Below are positions 51,988-60,119 of a stretch of DNA of 64,000 nucleotides, in pieces; position 1 is the first letter of the stretch, and every line of letters starts with the position of its first letter. This DNA is from Streptosporangiales bacterium. Its GTDB lineage: Bacteria; Actinomycetota; Actinomycetes; Streptosporangiales; WHST01. Made by a program: the position numbers and the translations under genes. The notes below the pieces were generated by a model. It was not told the DNA's origin. It was given only the letters and a program-made list of their open reading frames with translations, and made no database searches. The DNA is taken from NCBI GenBank assembly GCA_009379955.1, contig WHST01000008.1, positions 1-64,000 on the forward strand, written 5' to 3'.

Positions 51988-52827
51988 ATGGCAGGTGACG
52001 TTCGGCAGGCCCAGCCGTCCCCGCGCAAGGTGTCGGCACCTCGAGCGGGGCGGTCGTCGGGCTCCAGCCGGCTGACCAACGCGTTCGCGGCGATCCTCGT
52101 GGGTCTCGTCGTGCTCGTCGTGTGGCAGGTCGTCGGCTCGAGTGTCAGCCCGATGACGATGTCGTACCCCACCGCGGTCCTGAGCGAGGGTGTCGAGCTG
52201 GTCAAGGACGGCTCGCTGCTCTCCGCGCTCGGGTCGAGCGTGCAGTCGTTCGTGCCCGCATACGTCCTCGCGGTGGTGATCGGCGTCCCCGTCGGGCTCG
52301 TCGTCGGCAGGTACCGCCTGATCGAGGCGGGCTTCGGCCCGTACATCACGGCCGGCTACGCCACCCCGCTGGTCGCGCTGATCCCGCTGTTCATCGTGTG
52401 GTTCGGCACCGGCCTGCTGGTGAAGGTCGCGATCGTCCTCACCCTCACGGTGTTCCCGATCATCATCAACACCTGGCGCGGCGTGCAGGCCGTGCCGAAG
52501 ACCCTCATCGAGGTCGGGTCGAGCTTCGGCGCGTCCCAGGCCGAGATCATGCGGAAGATCATCATTCCCGGCACCCTGCCCCACATCATGACCGGGCTGC
52601 GCCTGGCCGTCGGTCGCGCGGTGATCGGCATGGTCATCGCCGAGTTCTTCACGGCCGTGTCCGGTCTCGGCGGCATCATCATCAACGCCGGCAACAGTTT
52701 CGACACCGCCCGGATGTTCGTGCCCGTCATCATCGTCCTGCTGCTCGGCATCGTGCTCACCTGGCTGGTCGGTCTCGCCGAGCGCAGGCTGGCGCCGTGG
52801 CACCTCGCGATGAGCGGGCGGCAGTGA
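51988..52827 (+). CDS. ABC importer permease no. 2
   Basis: 279 residues with about six membrane helices and the SsuC/TauC-type coupling segment FGASQAEIMRKIIIPGTLPHIMTGLRLAVG near 175. The N-terminal 25 residues are polar and cytoplasmic. It completes the second NitT/TauT-type importer, whose gene order (binding protein, ATPase, permease) is the reverse of the first importer (permease, ATPase, binding protein). Confidence 0.88.
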   Translation: MAGDVRQAQPSPRKVSAPRAGRSSGSSRLTNAFAAILVGLVVLVVWQVVGSSVSPMTMSYPTAVLSEGVELVKDGSLLSALGSSVQSFVPAYVLAVVIGVPVGLVVGRYRLIEAGFGPYITAGYATPLVALIPLFIVWFGTGLLVKVAIVLTLTVFPIIINTWRGVQAVPKTLIEVGSSFGASQAEIMRKIIIPGTLPHIMTGLRLAVGRAVIGMVIAEFFTAVSGLGGIIINAGNSFDTARMFVPVIIVLLLGIVLTWLVGLAERRLAPWHLAMSGRQ

Positions 52828-52846
52828 CATGACGGGAGGCCGATCA

Positions 52847-54313
52847 ATGGCAGTGCATCCCGCACTTGACCGTCGCGCCGAGGACCTGCTCTTCGTCGAC
52901 GGACGTTGGTCGCCGGCGGCGTCGCGGCGGACGTTCGAGGTGTCCTGCCCGGCGACGGGAGAGCCGATCGCGCAGGTGAGCCGCGCGGACGCCGACGACG
53001 TCGACCTCGCGGTACGCGCCGCGCACCGCGCGTACGAGGAGACCTGGCGTGACACCCCGCCCGCCGATCGCGCGGCGATGCTCTACACACTGGCCGACCG
53101 GTTGGCGGCCGACGCCGACCGGCTCGCGCTCGTCGATGTCGTCGACAACGGCAGCACCGTGCGCCGCATGCGCGCGGACGTCGACACCGGGGTGCAGCTC
53201 ATCCGCACGTACGCAGGGTTCGTCGGCACGATCACCGGTCGGACGATCCCCATCGACAGCCACACCCTCAACTACACGGTGCGCGAGCCGTACGGCGTGG
53301 CCGGTGTCATCGTGCCGTTCAACCACCCGTTCATGTTCGCCGCCCAGATGGTCGGCTCCGCGCTCGCGGCGGGCAACACGCTCGTCCTGAAGCCGTCGGA
53401 GCTCACCCCGCTGACCGCGCTGGAGATCGCGAAGGCGGCCGAGGACCTGCTGCCCGCCGGAGTCCTCAACATCCTGACCGGGTTCGGCGAGGAGAGCGGC
53501 GCTCCGCTCGTGCGCCACCCGCTGGTCCGCAAGGTGCATTTCAAGGGCAGCGTGCCGACCGGTCGCAAGGTGATGGAGATGTGCGCCGCGGGCATCAAGC
53601 CGGTGTCGCTCGAGCTCGGCGGCAAGGCGCCGTTCATCGTCTACCCGGACATGGACGTCGACGTCGCGGTGCAGGGCGCGGTCAGGGGCATGAACCTCGT
53701 GCACCAGGGCCAGTCGTGCGGATCGGCCACGCGGCTGCTCGTCCACGACGACGTCTACGAGGCGTTCCGGTCCGGTCTCGTCGAGGCGTTCGAGTCCCTG
53801 CGTCCCGGAGCGCCGTGGGACGCCGGCGCCGACATGGGTTGCATGGTCTCCCGCACGCAGTACGACAAGGTGCTCGCTCACATCGCGAAGGGCGTCGACG
53901 ACGGCGCCCGCGTGCTGACCGGCGGAGCACCCGTGGCCGACGACTCGCTGCCCGGCGAGCTGTACATCCAGCCGACCGTCTTCGAGTGCGACGACATGTC
54001 GCCGATCGTGGCGCGTGACGAGATCTTCGGCCCAGTGACCTGCCTGTTCCGGTGGGACGACGAGGACCGGATGCTCGCCATGGCCAACGACACCGAGTAC
54101 GGCCTGACCGCGAGCGTCTGGACCAACGATCTCGGCACCGCCCACCGCGTCGTCGCCCGGCTGCAGGCCGGCTACGTCTGGGTGAACGGGCACGGCAGGC
54201 GTCCCGTCGGCAGCCCGTTCGGCGGCTACAAGCAGAGCGGCATCGGCAAGGAACGGGCGCAGGACGAGTTCAACAGCTACACGCAGGAGAAGTCGGTGCT
54301 GGTAGCCCTGTAG
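52847..54313 (+). CDS. NAD(P)-dependent aldehyde dehydrogenase
   Basis: 488 residues from ATG 52847, chosen for GGGAGG eight bases upstream; ATG 52829 is less likely. Complete active site: VPFNHPF near 157 (Asn), LELGGKAP near 250 (Glu) and GQSCGSATR near 285 (Cys). An oxidising enzyme for an aromatic or semialdehyde substrate. Beside the ThDP enzyme it suggests a keto-acid decarboxylase plus aldehyde dehydrogenase pair, as in the mandelate pathway (benzoylformate to benzaldehyde to benzoate). It could also act on a ring-opened aldehyde from the epoxidase route. Confidence 0.84.
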   Translation: MAVHPALDRRAEDLLFVDGRWSPAASRRTFEVSCPATGEPIAQVSRADADDVDLAVRAAHRAYEETWRDTPPADRAAMLYTLADRLAADADRLALVDVVDNGSTVRRMRADVDTGVQLIRTYAGFVGTITGRTIPIDSHTLNYTVREPYGVAGVIVPFNHPFMFAAQMVGSALAAGNTLVLKPSELTPLTALEIAKAAEDLLPAGVLNILTGFGEESGAPLVRHPLVRKVHFKGSVPTGRKVMEMCAAGIKPVSLELGGKAPFIVYPDMDVDVAVQGAVRGMNLVHQGQSCGSATRLLVHDDVYEAFRSGLVEAFESLRPGAPWDAGADMGCMVSRTQYDKVLAHIAKGVDDGARVLTGGAPVADDSLPGELYIQPTVFECDDMSPIVARDEIFGPVTCLFRWDDEDRMLAMANDTEYGLTASVWTNDLGTAHRVVARLQAGYVWVNGHGRRPVGSPFGGYKQSGIGKERAQDEFNSYTQEKSVLVAL

Positions 54314-54333
54314 ACCGAGTCGGTGGAGGACGC

Positions 54334-56064
54334 GTGCGGAAGTACGGTTCGGACCTGGTGGTCGACCTGATGCGTGCCTACGGCATCCGTCACGTCGCGA
54401 TGAATCCCGGCGCGTCCTACCGCGGCCTGCACGACTCGCTCGTCAACTGGGGCTCGGGCGGCCCCGAGATGATCATCTGCACCAACGAGAAGATCTGCGT
54501 CAACATGGCGCACGGCTATGCGCGGGTCACCGGTGAGCCGATGGGCGCGATCGTCCACGACGTCGTCGGGCTGATGCAGAGCACGATGGGCGTCTACACC
54601 GCGTACGTCGACCGGGCCCCGGTGCTCGTCTTCGGCGGCACCGGTCCGATGGAGGTCGCGAAGCGGCGCCCGCACATCGAGTGGGTGCACACGGCGTTCG
54701 CACAGGGCGACCTCGTCCGCAACTACGTGAAGTGGGACGACCAGCCGTTCGACCACCAGGCCGTCGTCGACGGTTTCGCCCGCGCCTACCAGATCGCGAC
54801 GATGGAGCCGTGCGGTCCCGTCTACAGCTGCTACGACGTCGCGCTGCAGGAGGAGCCGCTGGACGACGAGCCGGAGATCGTCGTCCATCGCAACGAGCCG
54901 CCGGTGCAGTTCCCCGCGGAGGAGCACGTCCTCGCCGAGATCGCGGGGGCGCTCGTCGCCGCCGAGCGGCCGGTCATCGTCGCCGGTCGCGTCGGCCGGC
55001 GCCCGGAGACGGCCGCGGCGCTGGCCGCGCTCGCGGACGCGGGCGCGATCCCCGTCTACGACCAGCAATGGCGCCACAACCTGCCGAACACGAACGCGCA
55101 GCACTTCCTCGACAAGAGCCGGGTCGAGGGTGCCGACGTCGTCCTCGCGCTCGACGTCGCCGACCTGTACGGCGCCCTCACCGCGGCGGGCGGGTCACGC
55201 GGCGACGAGCGGCGCTGGCTCCCGCGAGCCGACGCCAGGCTCGTGGAGATCCGCCTCGACCTGCTCGAGGGCAACGGCTGGTCACCGACGTTCGAGAAGT
55301 ACCAGCGGGTCGACACCTCCGTCACCGCCAATACCGCGCTCGCCGTACCGCGCCTCGCGGCCCTCGTCGAGGAGCTGGCCGAGACACCGGACGCGAGCCG
55401 GCGGGTGGCCGAGAGGCGCACGGATGTGGCCGAGGCCCACGACCGGCAGCGCGCGACGTACCGCGAGCGTGCCAGGGAGGGGTGGGACGACACCCCGATC
55501 AGCACCGCGCGGCTGGCGGGCGAGCTGCGTGACGCCGTACGCGACCACGACTGGGTGCTCTCCGGCAGCACCCTCGCGGGCTGGACGCCGCGCCTGTGGG
55601 ACTTCGACGACTGGTCACGGTTCACGGGCAGGCCGCTCGGCACGGCGACGCAGATCGGCATGGGCATGGGCGTGGCACTCGCGCACCGGGACTCGTCGAA
55701 GCTCGTCGTGCACATCCAGCCGGACGGCGACCTGCTGTTCGACCCGGGCACGTTGTGGACGATCGCGAACCACCGGCTGCCGATGCTCGTGGTCATGTTC
55801 AACAACCGGGCGTACTACAACGACTGGGAGCACCAGGAGATCGTCGCGCGGGACCGGGGAAGGGACATCTCCCGCGCGAACATCGGCATGGACCTCGACG
55901 CGCCCGCACCCGACTTCGCCGCGATCGCGAGCGGCTTCGGCTGGCAGGCCACCGGGCCGATCCACGATCCCGCCGAGCTGGCTGAGCGGCTGGCCTGGGC
56001 GGTCAAGGTCGTGACGCAGGAACGCGTGCCCGTCCTCGTCGACGTCGTGACGAGGCACCGGTGA
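54334..56064 (+). CDS. ThDP-dependent decarboxylase/acetolactate-synthase-like enzyme
   Basis: 576 residues from GTG 54334 with GGAGGA upstream. Three ThDP-family domains: the N-terminal Pyr domain with the cofactor glutamate in CTNEKICVNMAHGYARV near 50, a middle domain near 200-330, and the C-terminal PP domain with GDLLFDPGTLWTIANHRLP and FNN near 465-490 for Mg-ThDP. Its closest general types are benzoylformate decarboxylase and acetolactate synthase-like enzymes. Together with the aldehyde dehydrogenase upstream it may decarboxylate an aromatic 2-keto acid; other ThDP reactions are possible. Confidence 0.78.
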   Translation: MRKYGSDLVVDLMRAYGIRHVAMNPGASYRGLHDSLVNWGSGGPEMIICTNEKICVNMAHGYARVTGEPMGAIVHDVVGLMQSTMGVYTAYVDRAPVLVFGGTGPMEVAKRRPHIEWVHTAFAQGDLVRNYVKWDDQPFDHQAVVDGFARAYQIATMEPCGPVYSCYDVALQEEPLDDEPEIVVHRNEPPVQFPAEEHVLAEIAGALVAAERPVIVAGRVGRRPETAAALAALADAGAIPVYDQQWRHNLPNTNAQHFLDKSRVEGADVVLALDVADLYGALTAAGGSRGDERRWLPRADARLVEIRLDLLEGNGWSPTFEKYQRVDTSVTANTALAVPRLAALVEELAETPDASRRVAERRTDVAEAHDRQRATYRERAREGWDDTPISTARLAGELRDAVRDHDWVLSGSTLAGWTPRLWDFDDWSRFTGRPLGTATQIGMGMGVALAHRDSSKLVVHIQPDGDLLFDPGTLWTIANHRLPMLVVMFNNRAYYNDWEHQEIVARDRGRDISRANIGMDLDAPAPDFAAIASGFGWQATGPIHDPAELAERLAWAVKVVTQERVPVLVDVVTRHR

Positions 56065-56145
56065 GCACGTGACCACCACACGGACGCACGGGGGACATAC
56101 GGCCTGACGGCCGATCGATCACAGTGCAGTGAGAGAGGAATGACC

Positions 56146-57162
56146 ATGTCCCACCCGACACGCGTCACGCGCTTGGGGGCAGGTGCCGCACTCGCGGCCC
56201 TCGTACTCGTCTCGGCCGGCTGTGGCGGCGGCGGCTCCGCGCAGGAGATGAGCAAGGAGGACTGCGCGAAGTACCCGGAGAAGGACGTCACGATGATCAT
56301 CGGCCGCTCGCCCGGCGGCGGCCACGACGAGTACGGCCGGTTCCTCGTCCCGCTGCTGAAGAAGGAGCTCGGCGGCAACGTCATCGTGAAGAACGTCGAC
56401 GGCGCGGGTGGCCGGGTGGCGGCGAGCCAGGTCTACGAGGGCGAGCCCGACGGGTACACCATTCACCTGGTCGAGCCCAACGGACTCGCCGCGCTGCAGG
56501 CCGTCGAGGACGTCGAGTACGACCTGGCCAAGTTCACCCAGCTGGGCGTCGTGAACGACCGGCCGAGCACGTTCGCCGTCCCGGCCGGGTCGAAGTACAA
56601 GACGTTCGACGACCTCGTCGAGGCGAGCAAGAAGAAGCCGCTGAAGTTCGCCACGTCCGGGCTCACCAGCCCCAACTTCGTCAACGGCGTCATCGCGGCG
56701 AAGGAGGCCGGGCTGAAGTTCACCCCGGTCCCGCACGAGGGCAGCGCCGAGGCGATCACCTCGATGGTGCGTGGAGACACCGACTTCACCGTCTTCTCCG
56801 GTGACTCGATCGCGGAGGCCGTCGACGCCGGCGACGCGAAGGCCCTCGTGCAGTTCGGAGAAGAGCCGCTTGACCTGCTCGGCGACACCCCGATGGCGGA
56901 GGACGTGGGTCTCGGCGACCTCGCCGGTGTGCTCACCACGAACCTGATGCTCGTCGCGCCCCCGGCACTGCCGTCGTGCCTGAAGAAGACGCTGACCGAC
57001 GCGGTGCAGACGACGCTCAACGGCGACGAGTTCAAGGCGTTCGGCGAGAAGGGCCGCATCGTGTCGCCGGGTACGCCGGAGGACGCGCAGCAGCTCATCA
57101 AGGAGTCGGTCGCGACCTACGAGAAGTACGCCGACGTCTACCGGAAGTACCTGACCAGCTGA
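56146..57162 (+). CDS. tctC: Tripartite tricarboxylate transporter binding lipoprotein (TctC-like)
   Basis: 338 residues from ATG 56146, preferred over ATG 56140 for spacing from GAGAGG. A signal peptide ends in lipobox SAGC near residue 25. The mature protein is of the Bug/TctC family (IIGRSPGGGHDEYGRFLVPLLKKELGGNVIVKNVDGAGG). It delivers a carboxylate to the TctAB membrane pair encoded next. The neighbours suggest an aromatic or amide-containing acid. Confidence 0.87.
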   Translation: MSHPTRVTRLGAGAALAALVLVSAGCGGGGSAQEMSKEDCAKYPEKDVTMIIGRSPGGGHDEYGRFLVPLLKKELGGNVIVKNVDGAGGRVAASQVYEGEPDGYTIHLVEPNGLAALQAVEDVEYDLAKFTQLGVVNDRPSTFAVPAGSKYKTFDDLVEASKKKPLKFATSGLTSPNFVNGVIAAKEAGLKFTPVPHEGSAEAITSMVRGDTDFTVFSGDSIAEAVDAGDAKALVQFGEEPLDLLGDTPMAEDVGLGDLAGVLTTNLMLVAPPALPSCLKKTLTDAVQTTLNGDEFKAFGEKGRIVSPGTPEDAQQLIKESVATYEKYADVYRKYLTS

Positions 57163-57195
57163 CGTGACGTCACCGACGACGAAGGGAGGTAGGGG

Positions 57196-58716
57196 ATGCT
57201 CGAGGGATTCCTGAGTGCGCTCGACACGCTCGTCTCGTGGCCCAACATCCTGCTACCCCTGTTGGGCACCGTGATCGGGCTGGTCGTCGGCGCGATGCCC
57301 GGTCTCGGTGCCGCCGCGGGCATCGCCCTGGTCATCCCGCTCACCTACGCATGGGGACCCGAGCAGGCGTTCCTGCTCATCGCCTCGATCATCGGCGGCA
57401 CGTCGTACGCCGGCTCGATCACCGCGATCCTCATCAACACCCCGGGAGAGTCGGCGAACGCGGCCACCCTGCTCGACGGCTACCCGATGGCGAAGAAGGG
57501 TGAGGCGTCGACGGCGTTGTCGGTGTCGGCGACCGCGTCGGCCGTCGGCGCGGTGTTCGGGCTGATCGTCTTCCTGGCGATCCTGCCGCTGAGCCGCCAG
57601 CTCATCCTGAAGTTCTCGTATCCCGAGACCTTCATGATCGCGGTGGTCGGGCTGTTCATCATCGCGCTGATCTCCCGCGGCTCGCTGGTGAAGGGACTCA
57701 TCGCGGGCGGCCTCGGGTTCGTGCTGTCCTTCGTCGGACGTGACCTGCTCACCGGGGTGAGCAGGTTCACGTTCGGCAGCCTCTTCCTCGACGACGGCCT
57801 CGACTTCATCGCCGTGCTCATCGGGCTGTTCGCGCTGAGCGAGGCGATGTCGCTGCTGCTCGAGCCGAACCGACCGCCGGAGGAGCGCAAGCTGGGTGCG
57901 CAGGCGCACTGGCGGCAGATCCGCAAGGGTGCGGCCCTGTGCTTCCGGTATCCGCGCATCCTGTTGCAGAGCAGCGTCATCGGCACTGTCTGCGGCGTCA
58001 TCCCCGGCATCGGCGGCTCGGTCTCCGCGTTCATCGCGTACGCCACCGCGAAGCAGGGTGCCAAGGACCCCGAGAAGTTCGGGACCGGTGACCCGCGCGG
58101 GGTCATCGCGACCGAGGCGTCGATCGACGCGAAGGACGGCGGGGCCCTGCTCCCCACCATCGCGCTCGGCGTTCCCGGCAGTGCGGTGTGGGCCGTCGTG
58201 CTCGGTGCGTTCCTCATCCACGGGATCGCGCCCGGCAGGGAGATGCTGACCGATCACCTCGACATCGTGTTCCTCATCGTGCTCGGTCTGCTGATCTCCA
58301 ACATCCTCACCTCGGTCATCGGACTGTCGCTGAGCAGGTTCCTGGCTCCCATCGCACGGATGCCGGCCGTCTACGTGGCGCCGATCGTCTTCGTGGTCAG
58401 CCTGGTCGGCGCGTACAGCATCGGCATGCGCCGTGGTGACATCGTGGTCGCGCTGCTGGCCGGAGTCGCCGGCTTCGTCCTGAAGAGGTACGGGTTCAGC
58501 CTGGTCCCGGTCGTGATCGGACTCATCCTGGGGAGGCTGGTCGAGCAGTCGTTCGGCCAGACCGCGCTCACGACGGGCCTGAGTGCCTTCCTGACCCGTC
58601 CCTTCAGCCTCGGCATCTTCTGTGTCGGCGTGCTCTTGTTCGCGCTGCCGATCGTCCGCCAGAAGCTGGCCAAGCGGCGGAAGGCATCCAGCGAGGACGC
58701 GAAGGTGTCGTCATGA
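57196..58716 (+). CDS. tctA: Tripartite tricarboxylate transporter large membrane subunit (TctA-like)
   Basis: 506 residues with roughly 10-12 membrane helices. Family motifs: GAMPGLGAAAGIALVIPLTYAW near residue 33, YAGSITAILINTPGESANAATLLDGYP near 73, and VCGVIPGIGGSVSAFIAY near 265, the internal repeat of the first motif. GGAGGT precedes the start. It is the main transport channel driven by an ion gradient. Confidence 0.92.
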   Translation: MLEGFLSALDTLVSWPNILLPLLGTVIGLVVGAMPGLGAAAGIALVIPLTYAWGPEQAFLLIASIIGGTSYAGSITAILINTPGESANAATLLDGYPMAKKGEASTALSVSATASAVGAVFGLIVFLAILPLSRQLILKFSYPETFMIAVVGLFIIALISRGSLVKGLIAGGLGFVLSFVGRDLLTGVSRFTFGSLFLDDGLDFIAVLIGLFALSEAMSLLLEPNRPPEERKLGAQAHWRQIRKGAALCFRYPRILLQSSVIGTVCGVIPGIGGSVSAFIAYATAKQGAKDPEKFGTGDPRGVIATEASIDAKDGGALLPTIALGVPGSAVWAVVLGAFLIHGIAPGREMLTDHLDIVFLIVLGLLISNILTSVIGLSLSRFLAPIARMPAVYVAPIVFVVSLVGAYSIGMRRGDIVVALLAGVAGFVLKRYGFSLVPVVIGLILGRLVEQSFGQTALTTGLSAFLTRPFSLGIFCVGVLLFALPIVRQKLAKRRKASSEDAKVSS

Positions 58717-58744
58717 GCCTGGAAGTGCGAGGAGGCGGGCGCGC

Positions 58745-59305
58745 ATGAGCGGGCTGGTAGCGCGGGTGGGGAGCAAGGTACCCCGCTGGCTGACCGGAGC
58801 CGTCGCGATCGACCTCGTCCTCGTCCTGCTCTTCGCGTATCTCCTCTACGAGACGACACAGCTCAGCGGTGGTGCGCGTCGCTTCCCGCTCGTGACGATC
58901 GTGGTCACGCTCGGGTTGGTGGCGATCGATCTCCTGCTGGAACTGTTCCCGCCGCTACGGCGACGAGCCGGCTTCGTCGAACGGGACTATGTCGCGACGT
59001 CGTCGGACACCGTCGTCGCGGACCTGGAGTCGGTGCCGGACAACGAGCCGGACAGCGAAGAGGAGACCGCGGGGGATCGGCCGCAGGGTAGGCAGCCGCG
59101 TGTCTTCAAGGCGTGGGAAGCCATGGTCTGGCTGCTCCTGCTCGGCTTCGGGATGTTCCTCGTCGGCTACATGATCATGACGCCGGTATTCCTCGCGGCC
59201 TTCTTCCTCTGGGCGAGGGCGCCGCTCAAGCCCGCGATCGGCATCACGGTCGGCGTCTCCGGGTTCCTCTACCTCGTCTTCTACCAGTTCCTGGGTTTCA
59301 CGTGA
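58745..59305 (+). CDS. tctB: Tripartite tricarboxylate transporter small membrane subunit (TctB-like)
   Basis: 186 residues with four predicted membrane segments (near 20-38, 48-66, 128-150, 155-180) and an acidic cytoplasmic loop of about 45 residues near 80-120 (VADLESVPDNEPDSEEE). Poorly conserved family; position after tctA and topology support the call. The stop overlaps the cysteine hydrolase start (GTGA). The gene order tctC-tctA-tctB differs from the common C-B-A order. Confidence 0.82.
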   Translation: MSGLVARVGSKVPRWLTGAVAIDLVLVLLFAYLLYETTQLSGGARRFPLVTIVVTLGLVAIDLLLELFPPLRRRAGFVERDYVATSSDTVVADLESVPDNEPDSEEETAGDRPQGRQPRVFKAWEAMVWLLLLGFGMFLVGYMIMTPVFLAAFFLWARAPLKPAIGITVGVSGFLYLVFYQFLGFT

Positions 59306-60012
59306 GCGCGCCGAAGGCGCGACCCTGGGAGGAGTACGTGCCCGCGGCGGAGCTCGAGAGCCTCGCCGCCAACGGGTTCGGCGCCCTCCAGGGCGCGGGA
59401 AGCAGTCCGTGCCTGCTCGTCGTCGACGTGGTCATGTCGTTCCTCGGTCCGCGGCCGGGCAGCGACGACCCGCCGTCGGTGATGGGGTGCGGCGACATGG
59501 GGTGGGAACGGCTACCGACCATCGTCGGTCTCGTCGACGCGATGCGGGCCGCCGGGGTCCCCGTCGTGTTCACCAAGGGCGATCCCGTCGACAAGGCGTT
59601 CTGCGGCGGTTCGGTGAAGCGGACGAGCGACGCCACGCTCGCGCGGGCGGTGCACGAGGCGCCGTTCCCCGCCGAGATCGTGCCGCGTGACGACGAGTAC
59701 GTGCTGTCCAAGCCGAAGGCGAGCGCGTTCTTCGGCACCCCGCTGCTCCCGTACCTGGTGCGCAGCGGCATCGACTCCCTGGTGCTCGTCGGTACGACGA
59801 CGTCGGGCTGCGTCCGGGCGACGGCCGTCGACGCGATGTCGAACAACCTCCACGTCGCCGTCGTCGCGGACGCGTGCTTCGACCGCTCGGCCTTCGCGCA
59901 CGCCGCGAACCTCTTCGACATCTCCATGAAGTACGGCGACGTGATCGCCGCAGACGACGTGAAGACGTGGACGGCGACGCCGGCCCACGCCGCGAGCGAG
60001 AGGAACACATGA
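59302..60012 (+). CDS. Isochorismatase-like cysteine hydrolase no. 1
   Basis: 236 residues. The catalytic triad of the family is present: Asp in LLVVDVVMSF near 42, Lys in SKPKASAFFGT near 141, Cys in TTTSGCVRAT near 170. Members include N-carbamoylsarcosine amidase, nicotinamidase and maleamate amidohydrolase, all acting on amides. It is coupled to tctB at the start and to the small peptide at the end (ATGA). A role in hydrolysing an amide released from a heteroaromatic compound is plausible. Confidence 0.82.
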   Translation: MSAPKARPWEEYVPAAELESLAANGFGALQGAGSSPCLLVVDVVMSFLGPRPGSDDPPSVMGCGDMGWERLPTIVGLVDAMRAAGVPVVFTKGDPVDKAFCGGSVKRTSDATLARAVHEAPFPAEIVPRDDEYVLSKPKASAFFGTPLLPYLVRSGIDSLVLVGTTTSGCVRATAVDAMSNNLHVAVVADACFDRSAFAHAANLFDISMKYGDVIAADDVKTWTATPAHAASERNT

Positions 60013-60119
60013 CAGTGCCCCCCGCCGTACTCCGCCGCTCCGCTCCTCGCTCCGCGAGTGCGTGCGTGCGGAATGCGCTACGAACCGCTGCGATGCTCAC
60101 TTTGGAGGACAACTCATGA
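60009..60119 (+). CDS. Small coupled peptide, copy 3
   Basis: 36 residues starting MTVPPAVLRRSAPRS and ending TAAMLTLEDNS. The ATG overlaps the stop of cysteine hydrolase no. 1 and the TGA overlaps the start of UbiD no. 4, both as ATGA. AGAGGA precedes the ATG. Its final codons contain the GGAGG that lies seven bases before the ubiD start. Same family as 6659-6772 and 17204-17317. No known domain. Confidence 0.65.
   Translation: MTVPPAVLRRSAPRSASACVRNALRTAAMLTLEDNS

Noticed and set aside
56146-59305. tctCAB as the sulfolactate transporter slcHFG
   Set aside because: Sulfolactate transporters can be of the Tct type, but these genes are 52 kb from suyAB and translationally coupled to the cysteine hydrolase-ubiD genes instead.
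60062-60118. N-terminal extension of UbiD no. 4 from GTG 60062
   Set aside because: The same extension appears in frame before coxS and hpaC (RCDAHSGG-like), but it is explained by the conserved DNA of the small peptide gene read in another frame; the real starts have GGAGG seven bases upstream.
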